64,000 bases of DNA from assembly GCF_032854445.1 (NCBI RefSeq), contig NC_088306.1, forward strand, positions 15,001,386-15,065,385. Reading direction: 5' to 3'. The notes under the pieces were generated by a model, which saw nothing but the letters and a program-made list of their open reading frames with translations, ran no database searches and was not told where the DNA came from. The stretch's first letter is position 1, and each line of letters starts with the position of its first letter. Positions 15,801 to 30,900 of this stretch are shown one piece after another. Both the position numbers and the translations under genes were made by a program. This DNA comes from Liolophura sinensis (lineage: Eukaryota; Mollusca; Polyplacophora; Chitonida; Chitonidae).

Positions 15801-18800
15801 GATGTTTTAATATCAAAGTCTCATTTACCATCGTGCTTGCAATATGACTTGATTCATAGAGGAGCAAACATACTACAGTAAATGATACACGTGCATGGGA
15901 AAACATCAGACGCAAGTTGATAATTAACGTGCATTAAGGAGAATTACGAAGTAGCTACTTAAAGTAGTTCAATATCTGTAAAGTATGCATTTATTTTACT
16001 TCATTGATGTTCAACAAGATTATCAGATATATCAACATGATTATCTGGCATTACAAGAACACTGGAGGGGTTAGCACGCCAGCTTGGCACTTCGAGCCTC
16101 TGACCAATGACGCTGCTTTGAATTCAAGTCCGGTTCATGCTGGCTTCCTCTCCAGGTGTACATGGGAAGGTCTGCCACCAAGCTGTGGATGGTCGTGGGT
16201 TTCCTCGTGAGCTCTCCTCTCGATTCCTACCGCCAAAATGCTGGCCGCCGTCGTATGAGTGAAATATTCTTGAGTACGCGTAAAACACCAATCAAATAAA
16301 TTTATACATAAATAACCAAGAACACAGTTTATGGACCAATGCAGTGAACTCACTCTTACAACAGTGACAATGTAGGAGTATAAAAGGCAGGGTCTCATGT
16401 CTTATAGAGTTATCCCCCCTTGAAACATTCTGAATATTAGCTGTACACTACTGAAAACGCTGAATGCTTTCCCATTCACCCTACAGCAGTTGTTACATAC
16501 ATGTAGAGTGTTGCCAGTGAAGTGTCCTGTACAGGTTCTGTTGCGTCCTTCAGAAAAATATTTTCCCCTCAACAAAGCAACCGGCAAAAATCAGAATTGG
16601 CATAATTACATTGCATTTGTTTTGTATTTTGAAATTATTTTCCTCTGTAAGAATTACCAATTCATTCATAAACTTTTCAGGCTTGAACCTTCATTTCGCT
16701 ATAATGCTGTTGATGGAAACTACAGTTGTACTTTACTATTGTCTTTCATCATTTTTCCCTGCAAGCTATCAAATATAAGGACCAGTGCACCAAAGAATGT
16801 GGTTTTTACCCCTGATTAACTGACAGAATCCATCCAAATGAGATGCTAGAAGGTTACAGTCTATAGACAGAGCCGTGTTGTCCAAGCTATCAAATATAAG
16901 GGCCAGTGCACCAAAAATTGTGGTTTTACCCCTGGTTAGCTGACAGAATCCATCCAAATGAGATGCTAGAAGGTTACAGTCTATAGACAGAGCTGTCCTG
17001 TCCAAGCTATCAAACATAAGGACCAGTGCACCAAAAATTGTGGTTTTACCCCGATTAACTGACAGAATCCATCCAAATGGGATGCTAGAAGGTTACAGTC
17101 TATTGACAGAGCTGTGCTGTCCAAGCTATCAAATATAAGGACCAGTGCACCAAAAATTGTGGTTTTACCCCTGATTAACTGACAGAATCCATCCAAATGA
17201 GATGCTAGAGGGGTACAGTCTATTGACAGAGCTATCCTGTCCAAGTTATCAAATATAAGGACCAGTGCACCAAAGATTGTGGTTTTACCCCTGATTAACT
17301 GACAGAATCCATCCAAATGAGATGCTAGAGGGGTACAGTCTATTGACAGAGCTATCCTGTCCAAGCTATCAAATATAAGGACCAGTGCACCAAAAATTGT
17401 GGTTTTACCCCTGATTAACTGACAGAATCCATCCAAATGAGATGCTAGAAGGGTACAATCTATTGACAGAGCTATCCTGTCCAAGCTATCAAATATAAGG
17501 ACCAGTGCACCAAAAATTGTGGTTTTACCCCTGATTAACTGACAGAATCCATCCAAATGAGATGCTAGAGGGGTACAGTCTATTGACAGAGCTATCCTGT
17601 CCAAGTTATCAAATATAAGGACCAGTGCACCAAAGATTGTGGTTTTACCCCTGATTAACTGACAGAATCCATCCAAATGGGATGATAGAAGGTTACAGTC
17701 TATAGACAGAGCTGTCCTGTCCAAGCTATCAAACATAAGGACCAGTGCACCAAAAATTGTGGTTTTACCCCTGGTTAGCTGACAGAATCCATCCAAATGA
17801 GATGCTAGAAGGTTACAGTCTATAGACAGAGCTGTGTTGTCCAAGCTATCAAATATAAGGACCAGTGCACCAAAGACTGTGGTTTTACCCCTGGTTAACT
17901 GACAGAATCCATCCAAATGGGATGCTAGAAGGTTACAGTCTATTGACAGAGCTGTGCTGTCCAAGCTATCAAATATAAGGACCAGTGCACCAAAGACTGT
18001 GGTTTTACCCCTGGTTAACTGACAGAATCCATCCAAATGAGATGCTAGAAGGTTACAGTCTATAGACAGAGCTGTGCTGTCCAAGCTATCAAATATAAGG
18101 GCCAGTGCACCAAAGACTGTGGTTTTACCCCTGGTTAACTGACAGAATCCATCCAAATGGGATGCTAGAAGGTTACAGTCTATTGGCAGAGCTGTGCTGT
18201 CCAAGCTATCAAATATAAGGGCCAGTGCACCAAAGATGTGGTTTTACCCCTGGTTAGCTGACAGAATCCATCCAAATGGGATGCTAGAAGGTTACAGTCT
18301 ACAGACAGAGCCGTGCACGTGACCACTGCAGCCTATCCGCACACAGAGACTTTCGTTCACATTGTATAAGGTATACAGTACCTGGAATGTCATCGTTTAT
18401 TTACTGACAAAGGGAGGGTGTCAGGATTAAGTCACTGCTGTACAAACCAGTCCATGTATCTCTCAGAGGAAGTGCTGCATGCCTCAACCATCTATCTTAA
18501 TCCTAGATTACATGTATTTATTTTGATTTATTTATTCCACTGGTGTTCTACACCATACTCAAGAATATTTCACGTATACGACAACGACCAACATTATGGT
18601 GGAAGAAAACCGAGCAGAGCTCAGAGGAAACCCATAACCATCCGAATGTTGCTGGCACACCTTCCCACGTACGACAGATTACAAGCAGTATGTGCTACTA
18701 TTACTACAAGATATATGTACATGAGCTTTTCATCCACTTCTATGTAACATCATGCTGCATTTTGTAACAGGAATATATCTGTGGAGGACATCTATTATAT

Positions 18801-21800
18801 TAGGCGATACACACTGATTGAGTTGATCAATCAAACACACACGTACTTGTAGTCTGTACTCCCTAGTTTGCTTTGTAATTTTGTTTTTAGCGGTAATCAG
18901 ATGCAAACTGCTCTGCTGGTTAATCAGTCGGCTTGTCAGTCAATTTGTTGAAACTCTACATGCACCTTCACTTAACTTAAGGCCTGAGCGAAGACGACAT
19001 AGACTTTGCAAAGACATTTTGCTTGAGAGAGTGTGAAGTTGGTCCTCATCTACAATTTATCTACATTTGTTTCCATGGCAACCACTGACTTCAGATGAGT
19101 TTGCAGAAGGTCAAAAAAAAAAAAAAATAAATAAAAAATAAAAACACTAAGAACAAAAAAAAAGAGTAAAATATGGATACTGTAGGCACATGTATAAAGT
19201 AAGGTTAGGTAGAAATTCATAGCCAAGAGATCATGTATGTATATGATCATATCTATAAACTGAAAAAAAAAAACAACACATTTTATCCTATTTACCATCA
19301 TGACTCATTAAGATTCCAGAACATGTGTATGTATACTACCTTTCTTTTGACAGTCGCCAGAATTCTGCGTATTTTCCTCTTGGTTGTGATTGGACTGCGG
19401 GCCTTTCCCGATGTCAGCTTTTTCCACTCCATCATTACTACGATTTGCCAGGTTTCCATTTTCACTTCGTAAATATACACAATTCACTTGATCATCACAG
19501 TCAAACCAAAGTTTGAACTAATTAAATAGCACTGGAATAAATCACTGGATCTATTCAATGCTGGAATTTTGCAAATTCAATTTCTGCAACTCCCTTGCAA
19601 AGTTGTTCAAAATCCTGAGCTAACACGTCCTCCAACACTGGCTTATACCATGTACAAGTATTTATGTATAAATAAACTTTCCACACTTTTTACTCATGTA
19701 GTACTCATCTTTCCCACATTTCATCAAAAATAAAAACCGCACTTCCTTCACTTTGAAGTGCTGACATCCAAACGAGCATCATCTAAGAAGATAATCCAAT
19801 TCCAACACTCCAGAATCCACACATGCCCCATTCAGTACATGCACATCCAGACACTGTTGTAACATGTACATGTATCAATGGGGTCTAGCTGCAGTCATCC
19901 ACATGGTGGTACAGTACAAGTTCATTTGTGTTTATGGATGTTTATCTGGCCCCTGAATCACATCCAAAATCTTGCACAAATGTTTATAAACAATGCAATC
20001 TTTTGCACCACTGATACTAAGTGATCACACTGAAACTGTTTCGAGGTGATCTGATCATTGCAAACAATAGGTATTGGCTGACAGAATTGTCATCGCCAAG
20101 GCCTTCATGTACACACACACAAACGTCCTCCACCAAAGTGCTAGATAGTAAAACAAACCTCTCCTGCTTCTCACAACAACAACACAGGTTTTCGATCACA
20201 TTTCATGCGTATAAAACATCATCTATACAGCTGCTTAATACAAAAGCCCGGTATGTATTTGCCTATAATTAGAAAAGATACAAGTACAGTCATACTGTAT
20301 GGTCAGTCACCTGTAAGCTAGCTACAGTAGCATCAATGGCATATCCTCTTATTTACATGTACAGACGTATCACTACGTAATGAGCCTCGATTATATATGC
20401 ATATCAAGCATACCGGTCCAGATCAACTCTTCAACACTGATTAATTCTGTTTTGATACACATACCAAACCATCACAGTCACAAGGGACGATGTGCATATA
20501 TATATATACATACATACATATATATGTACATGTACTCTCAAAGGCTTCAACCAGTATGGCACATGTAAACAGTGCGACAGCTAAATTCTATAAACTGTAA
20601 ACTTTTTTGCACTAGTTTACATACAGGAATAATTGTTACATGCACCTATGCACAGCAAAAAACACAATGCATGCCAATGTACATGTACATATGCTTACAT
20701 TGTACATGCATGTGGACAGTGCAAATCCTTAAATAATACTTGCTCCATACACTGAATTGCCAGGTCAACCAGAACCCCATCAAAATCTTCAATTTGGCTT
20801 ATCTTCTGATCCAGCACTGGTCACAATATACACATCCATGTACCAATATCAAAGCTGTCCACAGAATTTCACACTTCTTATCCTTTCATGGACATTGGTC
20901 AGTAACAGATGAAATATGGAATCTTTTTTTTTTTGATCTTCCTCTCCTAAATTTCCACATCCAAAGTCAGGCAATTAAACCTTTTATGAAGAGAACCGGC
21001 AGTCACTTCTGAGCTGCTCAGATCTCGCTGGGAAACAGTCTAATATTATCTAACAAAACTCTGTAACAGTAACCATTAGGTTCCACTTATTTTGTCCAAT
21101 TCTGAATCTTGCATCTCCTCCATCCCACCCTTATTTCAGTCGAAGAGTCACGCCTAGAACTTAAATCCAAAACAAAGTCAGTCAGGATTTATATTCTGAT
21201 TGCAAATATATGTGCGCATTACATATCTCGATAAAACACAGCTGATCTACTCTTGAAGTTCCACACGCCACACTCAATTACACCAGATCAATAATCAACT
21301 GAAATAAGCAGTGGAGAAAAAAAAATGTCCCTCCCACTTAAGCCAATCTCCATCTTGCAGGGACAAGTCCCTCCTTTGTCTACAGCCACTTGTGGATTTC
21401 TTCCTCAAAGACTCCTATGTGTGGCTTGGATTTCCTCCAATGGCCCAGCTGGCCTTATAGAGCTTGTTACTCATTTCAACTGATACTACTTTTCTGTGTT
21501 CCAGATACCTCATGAACAAGTATAGGATAACAGAAACACAATACTTGGGAGGTCACATTCTCTTGTCCATTATCAGTAAGCCAACATGGGTGATCAACAG
21601 GGACTACCAACAGGAATGATGGGTATTCTCAATGTCTTAAGTTGGGGAGTGTCAAAAGAAAACATGCCTAGCACAGCATGTCTTGGTTTTGTACCATACT
21701 TTTGTTAAAGACACAACAATACAACTTTACCAAAAGGAATCCACTTTCAAAACATTTCAGTCAGATGTCAACGTAAAAGTATTTTAACATGAACTGATAA

Positions 21801-24800
21801 CATTTGTCCCCCTATACATATTCATATCTCCACAGAAAAATACACAGACACATCACCGTAAATACTGTATTTACAGCTATATGCATGAACTTATAACATT
21901 TATCCCCTATACATATTCACATCTCCACAGAAAAATACACTGACACATCACCGTAAATACTGTACAGCTATATGCATGAACTTATAACATTTATCCCCTA
22001 TACATATTCATATCTCCACAGAAAAATACAGACACATCACCGTAAATACTGTATTTACAGCTATATGCATGAACTTATAACATTTATCCCCTATACATAT
22101 TCACATCTCCACAGAAAAATACACAGACACATCACTGTAAATACTGTATTTACAGCTATATGCATGAACTTTTAACATTTATCCCCTACACATATTCATA
22201 TCTCCACAGAAAAATACACAGACACATCACCGTAAATACTGTATTTACAGCTATATGCATGAACTTATAACATTTATCCCCTATACATATTCATATCTCC
22301 ACAGAAAAATACACAGACACATCACCGTAAATACTGTATTTACAGCTATATGCATGAACTTATAACATTTATCCCCTATACATATTCATATCTCCACAGA
22401 AAAATACACAGACACATCACCGTAAATACTGTACAGCTATATGCATGAACTTATAACATTTATCCCCTATACATATTCATATCTCCACAGAAAAATACAC
22501 AGACACATCACCGTAAATACTGTACAGCTATATGCAGGTTTGTATACATCTAGTCTATTACCCTTTTAAAATATGCACATGTAGATGATGAAATTGATTA
22601 ATACATATTAGGAAAACAACTTACCAAACAAAATTCATATGAAAAAAAAGGGGGAGGGGCAAGCAAACCACTAGAGTATTATTATTATTATACATGTATA
22701 TGTGCAAAGTAAATTTATAAACAGTGTATTGTGCTTCCCTTGTTTTTTGCAGACTTTACTGTAAATCTAACAAGGTGGCACCCACCCATCCCACAAGGCT
22801 GTCAAGGGGCATCTTTAGGGGGCTGGGTAACATTTGATGAGGAAATAGGAGCAGCAGGGGGGTGGGGTGGGAGTGGGGGTTCCTCATGTGTTGTTACATT
22901 GTTACAGTGGTCAGGTTGCAATGAATGACCACAGCCAGCTGTGTGTAAACAGCCTCAGGGGAATAAGACAAGGAGCTCTGTGTTCACCCTCACTGTTTGA
23001 GGTTATCTGATTAGAGAGCAGGCAAGGCACTGTTTGGCACAAATTCCTCAACTCCACTGCCCAATTAAACAGAGCTTTTCTCCACACAGCTTTACTTTTC
23101 ATGATGAAAATGTACTATGGTAAATGTCTGTGTCAGGTTTATGTCTTGGAAACATCTTCGAAGAAGACACGAGCACATGCATCAAATTAAACCAATTCAA
23201 AACACGACCTAATCACCTAATAGATTCATTTTCTTGATGACTAAAACCGAAATCTCTGGAGGTAACCCTGAATGTACATGTAAATGTACACTGTAGAGCT
23301 AATCCAAAGCACTCTTCTCAAGTCTGCATATGTTTTCAAGAAAAGTCAGCTTTTGTAAAATGGTAAATTGCAAGGTTTTTATTTAAAAAAAAACTGATTC
23401 TGTCATAAATTTTTTTTTAAGGAAATGTTTAATATTTTAATTTAAACAAATAATTCATATTTATATTTTATTATTATGTTTTCACATAATGACAGTCTTC
23501 CATAACCAAATCAGTTTTGAAGTGAAAACCTCAGCTAAATAGTATGGGAACCAATTTATTCAGCCCTTTAATCAGTTATTATGATTTCCACATGAATTTT
23601 GAAGTACATGTAAAGGTTGGCCGCTAAATGATTTCCGAGAACAAACTCCAGAATTGTTGCTAAAATTTGTGGAGTGACAGGGAAAAGTTGCACTTAATAA
23701 TTTATATCATATTTTCTGCTTAAATGACTCAGGAGGAACAGTCACTGTGAGTGTCCTTACTAAGGCTCATTGAACACAAATTTATGTTCAAGGGAGACAA
23801 GTACTGCAGCCATGTTTATTTTAGTCCACTAGAGTTATCCTCCTTGATCTAGATTTGAGACATTGCCAGCATCAATACAGATGCCTGGAGACTGGTGTGG
23901 AATTCAACAGCTGTTCACCAGGTTCGAATATCACAGCATCATAACTACTTCAGTTATTCCCTAGACTATACCTCATTCATCAGACCTGACAGCTGTACAC
24001 TTCAACATCTCCTCAAACCCATACAACAACCTGTAATTTAATAGGAACTGATAAACAAACGGCTAAAACACAATAACATGGCTAACTTCCATTTAGAATT
24101 GGATACAGAAACTGGTAAATGTAAAGAAAGAAAGATATTCCAATGCAACATGTGAGCTCCTATGTACATATACATGTACTACTATATAACTTAAGCATAT
24201 ATGCAAAAATCTTAGCAGGCCTGGTGGTTAGCAATAATGACTCAGTAGCCTCTCAGCAATGCTGTTGTTCTGAGTTCAGTTAAGCTCATGCTGTCTTCCT
24301 CTTGGGTTGTACGTGGGAAGGTCTTTCAGTAAACTTTGGATGGTCATGGGGTTCTCCCCTGGGCTCTGGCCATTTTTCTCCCGCCATAATGATGAGACTG
24401 AATAAATACAGTTTTATTGCTGGCATATCAAAATGTTATGAACTCAAGAACCTTTTTCATTGTCTGTTTAGCAAAGAGTTATAGAAGCGAAGCATTGAAC
24501 TTGAACACAAACGTTATTAGCAATGATACAGAACAATATACTTATTTCACACTGAACACTCGAACAGTGCTCTGAACTGGCGAATTTTCACATGCAAAAA
24601 AAAAACAACAACAACAGAAAATAGACTGGCTGGAATGTCAATGGAGGTGTTCTGGTACGGCATTTTCAGAATTCTGGTTAACATGCTGCAGCACAGCAGA
24701 ATGAGCCAAAGAAAATATGTTAATGTTAAAAAATTTGTTCAAAAAAATTCTTGAGTCAGATGTGGGATTGGCCTTTCACCCATTATCCCATTAGATCAGT

Positions 24801-27800
24801 AATGTTCCTACATGTACGTGCACTCTGTGAATGAGAATTTCTTAGTCATGTTGTCTGCCTGGCTGAGAAAAGCCTGTAGTGCACCTTAGTACAACTCTGA
24901 GGTTGTGTACTTGGATGTGTATGTGCTTTATGCACCACGCAGTTATGTCCCCTGACAACTACACTATCTTTACTATCTCACAGCCAGGATTAATGACCAG
25001 GCAAGGGTTTTATTGTCCTCAGGCTATTAACGCGAATATATTCTCCATGAATTATTAAATATAGGTACAATGGGCATACACCAGTATCTGTATGCCATTA
25101 TTAAATTACTATAGACTAAAACAGACAAGCTTAGTAGATTACTACAATACTGAAGGCAGTATGGCGTAAAACACCAATTAAATAAATAATACCTCAGCAG
25201 TGAATATGAACAACACTTGTGAACACCTAATTATTTATCCATTTCCACAATGGTATAAATAAATCATAACAGCTGAACATTTCAAATGGTTGGATGATTC
25301 AATTTAGTTAGGGCCTACTGTACACATATGACAGTATCATGGAGACATGAATTAATGAGCCACGGACGCCCCCTGAATGAATGAATGAACGAATGAATGA
25401 AGCATTGTAACCTTTATTTAAAGACCGTAACTCTATTAAATTGTACAAGCTATTCTTCCCAGAAGAGCCTCTTCAACAATACAAGTAGAAATAGTAGACA
25501 CAATGCCATTTTGTAAAACTTGAAATTATCTGAAAATTACAACCAAACAGGCATGCGTTCCAATTTATTGTGACCTAAAAGCAGGAAGTGGTACTGTTTT
25601 AATTTTGCATTCTAACCTTCATAAATATGTGATTTACATGTAAATATCCTGCAGATGTTTAGGCTGCTTAAAACAGTTGTCACTTTCATGTTTAATGTTT
25701 ACTCTGTATTCTGAACTTATACTTTAAAGCTTAACAGCCAATCAAGTGTGAGCTGGATCTGAACCTGCCACATCATTGGTCAATCGCTAGTCATCTTCTG
25801 TGTAAGCCCATTGATTGGCAGAAAAGTGCACATAGTACTAGCCAAATGACCTACATGGTATTTACCTGAATAAAGACTTCAATATCAATGGACACACAAA
25901 GGTGTAAATATTGAACAGGTGAGTGACATACATGTACATGCACATTGTACTGCTCTGTTTATATAACAAGGTCAAATTTGAGTACACAGATGAATATTGA
26001 TCTCAAAGTCATCAAGAAGTATTGAATTTGCACCTACGTACATGCACATCTACTATATTTGCCCGAACATTTGGATGAAAAATAAAATGCAATTATGGAG
26101 GAAAATACAAGTTAAGGTCATCAAACACCATTACTGGCACCAATGTAAAACCACAGTTTCAGAAATTGTATGCTCATCATGGTTTGGTGAATTTACAATA
26201 CCGTCCATCTAGGTACTTATAAATTCAAATACAAAAACAAAAGCTTGTTTTTGTTTCAAATATGGTGTTCCCATGATTATTTTCTAACATTTAAAGTGAT
26301 GTGACCTGTTTCTAATACAGTTCTGCTTGATCCTAACGATATATCTGGTACAGATGTGGGTCGGACCATCCACGAAGGAAGGGCGCGATCATCCACGAAG
26401 GAAGATGTTCATACGCGGATAACACAGCCATGTGGATGTACCATCCGCAGATGATGGACGCAGGGTCCGCGTATGATGGGCGTAGGGTCTGCAGATGATG
26501 GACGTAAGATTTGTGTATGATGGACGCAGGATCCGCAGATGATGGACGTAGGGTCCGCGTATCATGGGCGTAGGATCTGATCATAAATTTGCTTAGGGTT
26601 TTACGACATACACTAACATTCACACATAAACTCATCTAACTTACAACAAATGCCTCGTTGTTCAACACCAACCTTTGATATAGAACATTCACAAACTGTC
26701 TAGTTCCCGGGTGGTTTGCACATAAACATACATGCAATAACATTTTTGGCTGTTTCCCCAATTATTTGCAACTGAGTGCTAAATATAGTGTGCAGTCATA
26801 ACAGAAATTCTGCATGATGATTTACGCACCACTAATGGCTCATCGGGAAAGTGAAACTCAAAATTCATGCATTTGCCTAGCTTACCTTTTTACTGGCATG
26901 AACAAATGAGAGTTAGGCAAATGATAAACCACTGACTAATGCTTTCTCGTCACCACACCTGCCTTACCAGGTAAACAAACTGAAGACACATTAACATGTT
27001 TACAGCTAGTGCGTGGGTAATGGATAAGATGCCGTAAAATAGTCTAGACGAGACTACATGTACCAGCCGATCAAGATCAACGTAAGATGCGATCAAGATG
27101 TTGCCAACATCTGCGCATGGACCACCCATCATGGCTTTATGATCCACCCTGCATCCGATCAAGATGTGTGTAGGATGGGCAGATGACAAGCATAGAGTAT
27201 ATTGTTAGGATCGGGCAGTACTGCAGGTTTCTGCTCTGGTGGTGGAGACAGGAAGTTAACAAATTATGTAACTCTGAAGTCAACCGGTTCTGTAGTGGTA
27301 ATGGAAACAGTTTATGGACGGACAGACAGACAAGCAATACCCGGCACATAATGAGACATGTAATACAAGAATATCTTGGATGTTTTTAGGTTTGTTTGGA
27401 AGGTAGGATATGATGTCCTACTGATAAAAAAGTATAGTTCAGATCCAAAAGTAATATTTCATGACACTTATTAACCTCTAAAAATGCCATTTTTGGGGGA
27501 TGAAATATTAGGTCATTTACGGTACACATACCTAGAGAGCACACCTGTAAGGTGATACAAGCTTACCTTACCAGACAGTACAACTGTAAGGTGATATAAG
27601 CTTACCTTACCAGGTGTACACTAGGCTATGTGTATAAACCAACAATAGTAATACTAGGTATGTCAGTCAATGTCACCACTCAGGCATGGCCTGGGTTTGG
27701 ACTAGACTAGCCCAAAGAGTTATACAGTCTTTGATTTCCACCCTATAAGCCTCAGACTGGGACAATACAGTGTATTATACATGTAACAATGAAGAGCAGA

Positions 27801-27905
27801 TGTAATGAAATCTTCTTGCACAGAAGAATGTAGGCAGGTATTGCACAATGTGTGTAAAATGTGGGTATACACATACATGTATATGTATACAGTACATGAC
27901 CTGGC

Positions 27906-27963
<58 letters not shown>

Positions 27964-30900
27964 CAAATTGTCTGGAATTTTTCTCATCACAAAATGATGC
28001 ATGTACATATACATGTGTGTTACAGAATACAAGACAATTTGTTTAATAAAACAAAGGAGAGAAAAACTGAAATGCTGTAATTCACAATTTCAATTCCTGA
28101 ACACATATATATGTACTGTTCACACACTGTACTCATAACTGAGGTTTGGGCATGTTATCACGTTGATAAGATGGCTTCCTACATGCAGGGCTATTATTAT
28201 CTGTTTTGAGGCTATCCTGGAAAAGGTGTGAAATAGGAACTTTTTGGCAAAGTAGGCAGCTATCTGCTCAATTTACCAAGGCAACAAGGTAGTTGCTTTC
28301 TAATGAGCCCCCTGTACATGCACAGTATATGTAGCTCTACAAGTATATGTTTGCAACAACAGGGTGTAAGGTTATGAAAGAGAAAGTGAAAGCATGTCAG
28401 TGTGCGATGCATGGAAAAGCACCATGTACAATGTATACATGTATGTCCACAGACTGAGCAAAACCACCTATTAATTTCTTACTTTTTTATTTATTTATTT
28501 ATTTCATTGACGTTTTACGCCATACTCTCGAATATTAACCTTATATGCAAGCGTTATTGTGGGAGGACACTGGGAGAGCCGCCTGGGAAACCCTTGACCA
28601 TCTGCAGGTTGCTGAAAGACCTTCCCACGTACGGCCAGGGAGGAAGTCAGCATGAGCAGGACTTGGAACTCACAGTGACCATATTGGTGAGAGGCTACTG
28701 GGTCATTGCGCCTCGTTGGCGTCTTGACCACCTCCGCCATGGAGGCTCCTTTACTTTTTTAAGTACATGTTGTACAAGTACTGTGCATTTAAAGTTTAAA
28801 GTTTCAATTAAAGAATTGATAAACACAATAATGAAGTGCTGAAGTCTGTCATCATGTGACAAATGTCAGAGATAATGTAACTAAAAGATGAATTAATTAC
28901 CAATTACTCCAGGGACAATAAGAGATTTGTATTCAGACAGATCCACTGTACCACAGGAATTCCAGATATTTAAACGTGATCGCACACACACACACGCCTG
29001 TGCCACAGCCTTAACTCTATGGTTTTATTAGTGTACCCTCACAAAATGAGAACCTATAGTTTCCCCTCAGGTTGTTTTTACAGGAGTTCAGCTGTTCTCT
29101 ATGTATAAACACGGATTGGCTAAATTCATTCTGACACACACACTGATTGTTTTAGGTGTAGAGCCCTAATTCTTCAACCTATTCGCATATAAAAGAGGCA
29201 CTTTGAGTGCAATTTATTTGCCTTTTTTAATTCTGATTTTGAAAACAAGACTACACTGGTTTGATTGGCCAACTTCAGGCCTTCACAAAAAGTGTGATTT
29301 AATCAGTCTATATGCTTGAATAACCACCTTGCAAACACTGGAAAAGTAGAACTACAAGTACATATGTACATGCCCATTATCTCTCCTTAGGATTGAACCG
29401 TGATTATTTGGCTTCACTGTTCTGTGAAATACATGTATGGATAAAAGAAGAATTCTGGCATATCTCATTTATTAATATAATTTAGCACAACAGTAAAGAA
29501 TATAAGACCCTCTCTGGCCAATGTGAGCCCATCAAACAGTTTCATATTCAGGGGTCAAAATGTTTGGTCATTCACTTCAAGGGTCAAAATATTTGGTCAT
29601 TATGTTTGGTCATTCACGGCAGGTGTTTTAAAGAGCTCAGAATAAGAATGACAAGGTGGATGTGTCACAGCCACTGTGAAATTGTGCTTGCTTTTCTTTT
29701 AACTGATAGTCTTTACCGGTTTCATTAAGCTATGTGAAAAATTCTAGAGAATGGCATCAAACACCTGTCAAATAAATAAATAAATTTTCTACACTTCTAT
29801 CAAGCATCAGTCCTACTGCAAATGATCAGAGCTAAGACAGTCACCTTGCTTAAGGTAATACATGTATTTAGTTATTAATTTGATCGGTGTTCCATGCCAT
29901 ACTCAAGAACATTTCACTTACACAATGGCGGCCTTTATTATGGTGGGAGGAACCCATGACCATTCGCAGGTTGCTGGCAGACCATCCCACGTACGGCCGG
30001 AGAGGAAGCCAGCGAGAGCTGGACCTGAACTAATAGCGGCCACCTTGGTGAGAGGCTCCTGGGCCATTGCGTCACGCTGGCGTGCTAACCACCTCATCCA
30101 CAGAGGCCCCCAGGAACTACGTGTAATTAACCATCAGGTACATGTATCAGTAGAAAATATATCACCTGTCAACCACAAACTGCATGTACTCGAGCAGGAC
30201 CAGAGTTATAACAGTCACAGAGCATGTCTAAACGTTTACTCAGGACATTAACCTCAAATAATTTTTGTTCCCACGTTTACAACATTACCTGGACTGCTCA
30301 GAGTCATCCGAGACAGACACTAATTAAGGACAAGGTCTAGCATTTTTTGAACCACTCATAACTTTCTTGTCTACAGCTGTGTATGTACATGCATATATTT
30401 TGACAAAATCTAAAAACTTCAACTGTCTGAACAATGAATGTGCGCTCTTTCATGTTTTATAAACAACAGTTATTTCTATCTTTTGTAGGTTTGTGTTAAG
30501 TTAACACTGATTGAACAAGTTATTAATAAATCACAATACCTGTACAAGTAAATATCAATTACACCCCCCAAAGCATTCAAAATAAAAGAAACATTATTCT
30601 TACATCAGTCATTTACGTGTTTTAAAATCTTCAATAACAGCATTTGAAATAAAGAAAACTTATTCTTACATCAGTCGTTTAGGTGTTTAAAAATCTTCAA
30701 TAACAGCATTTGAAATAAAAGAAAAGTTATCCTTACATCAGTCGTTTAGGTGTTTAAAAATCTTCAATAACAGCATTTGAAATAAAAGAAAAGTTATTCT
30801 TACATCAGTCGTTTAGGTGTTTAAAAATCTTTAATAACAGCATTTGAAATAAAAGGAAAAGTTATCCTTACATCAGTCGTTTAGGTGTTTAAAAATCTTT

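Noticed and set aside
22751-22928. ORF after a strong TTTTTTGCAG site, [15 protein letters not shown]
   Set aside because: It turns into a Gly/Trp-rich low-complexity read-through of the G-run and stops. No upstream exon was found.
27775-28032. Tyr/Ile-repeat ORF
   Set aside because: It is a translation of an AT microsatellite.
28402-28842. 146-codon plus ORF
   Set aside because: It lies almost wholly over SINE family A.
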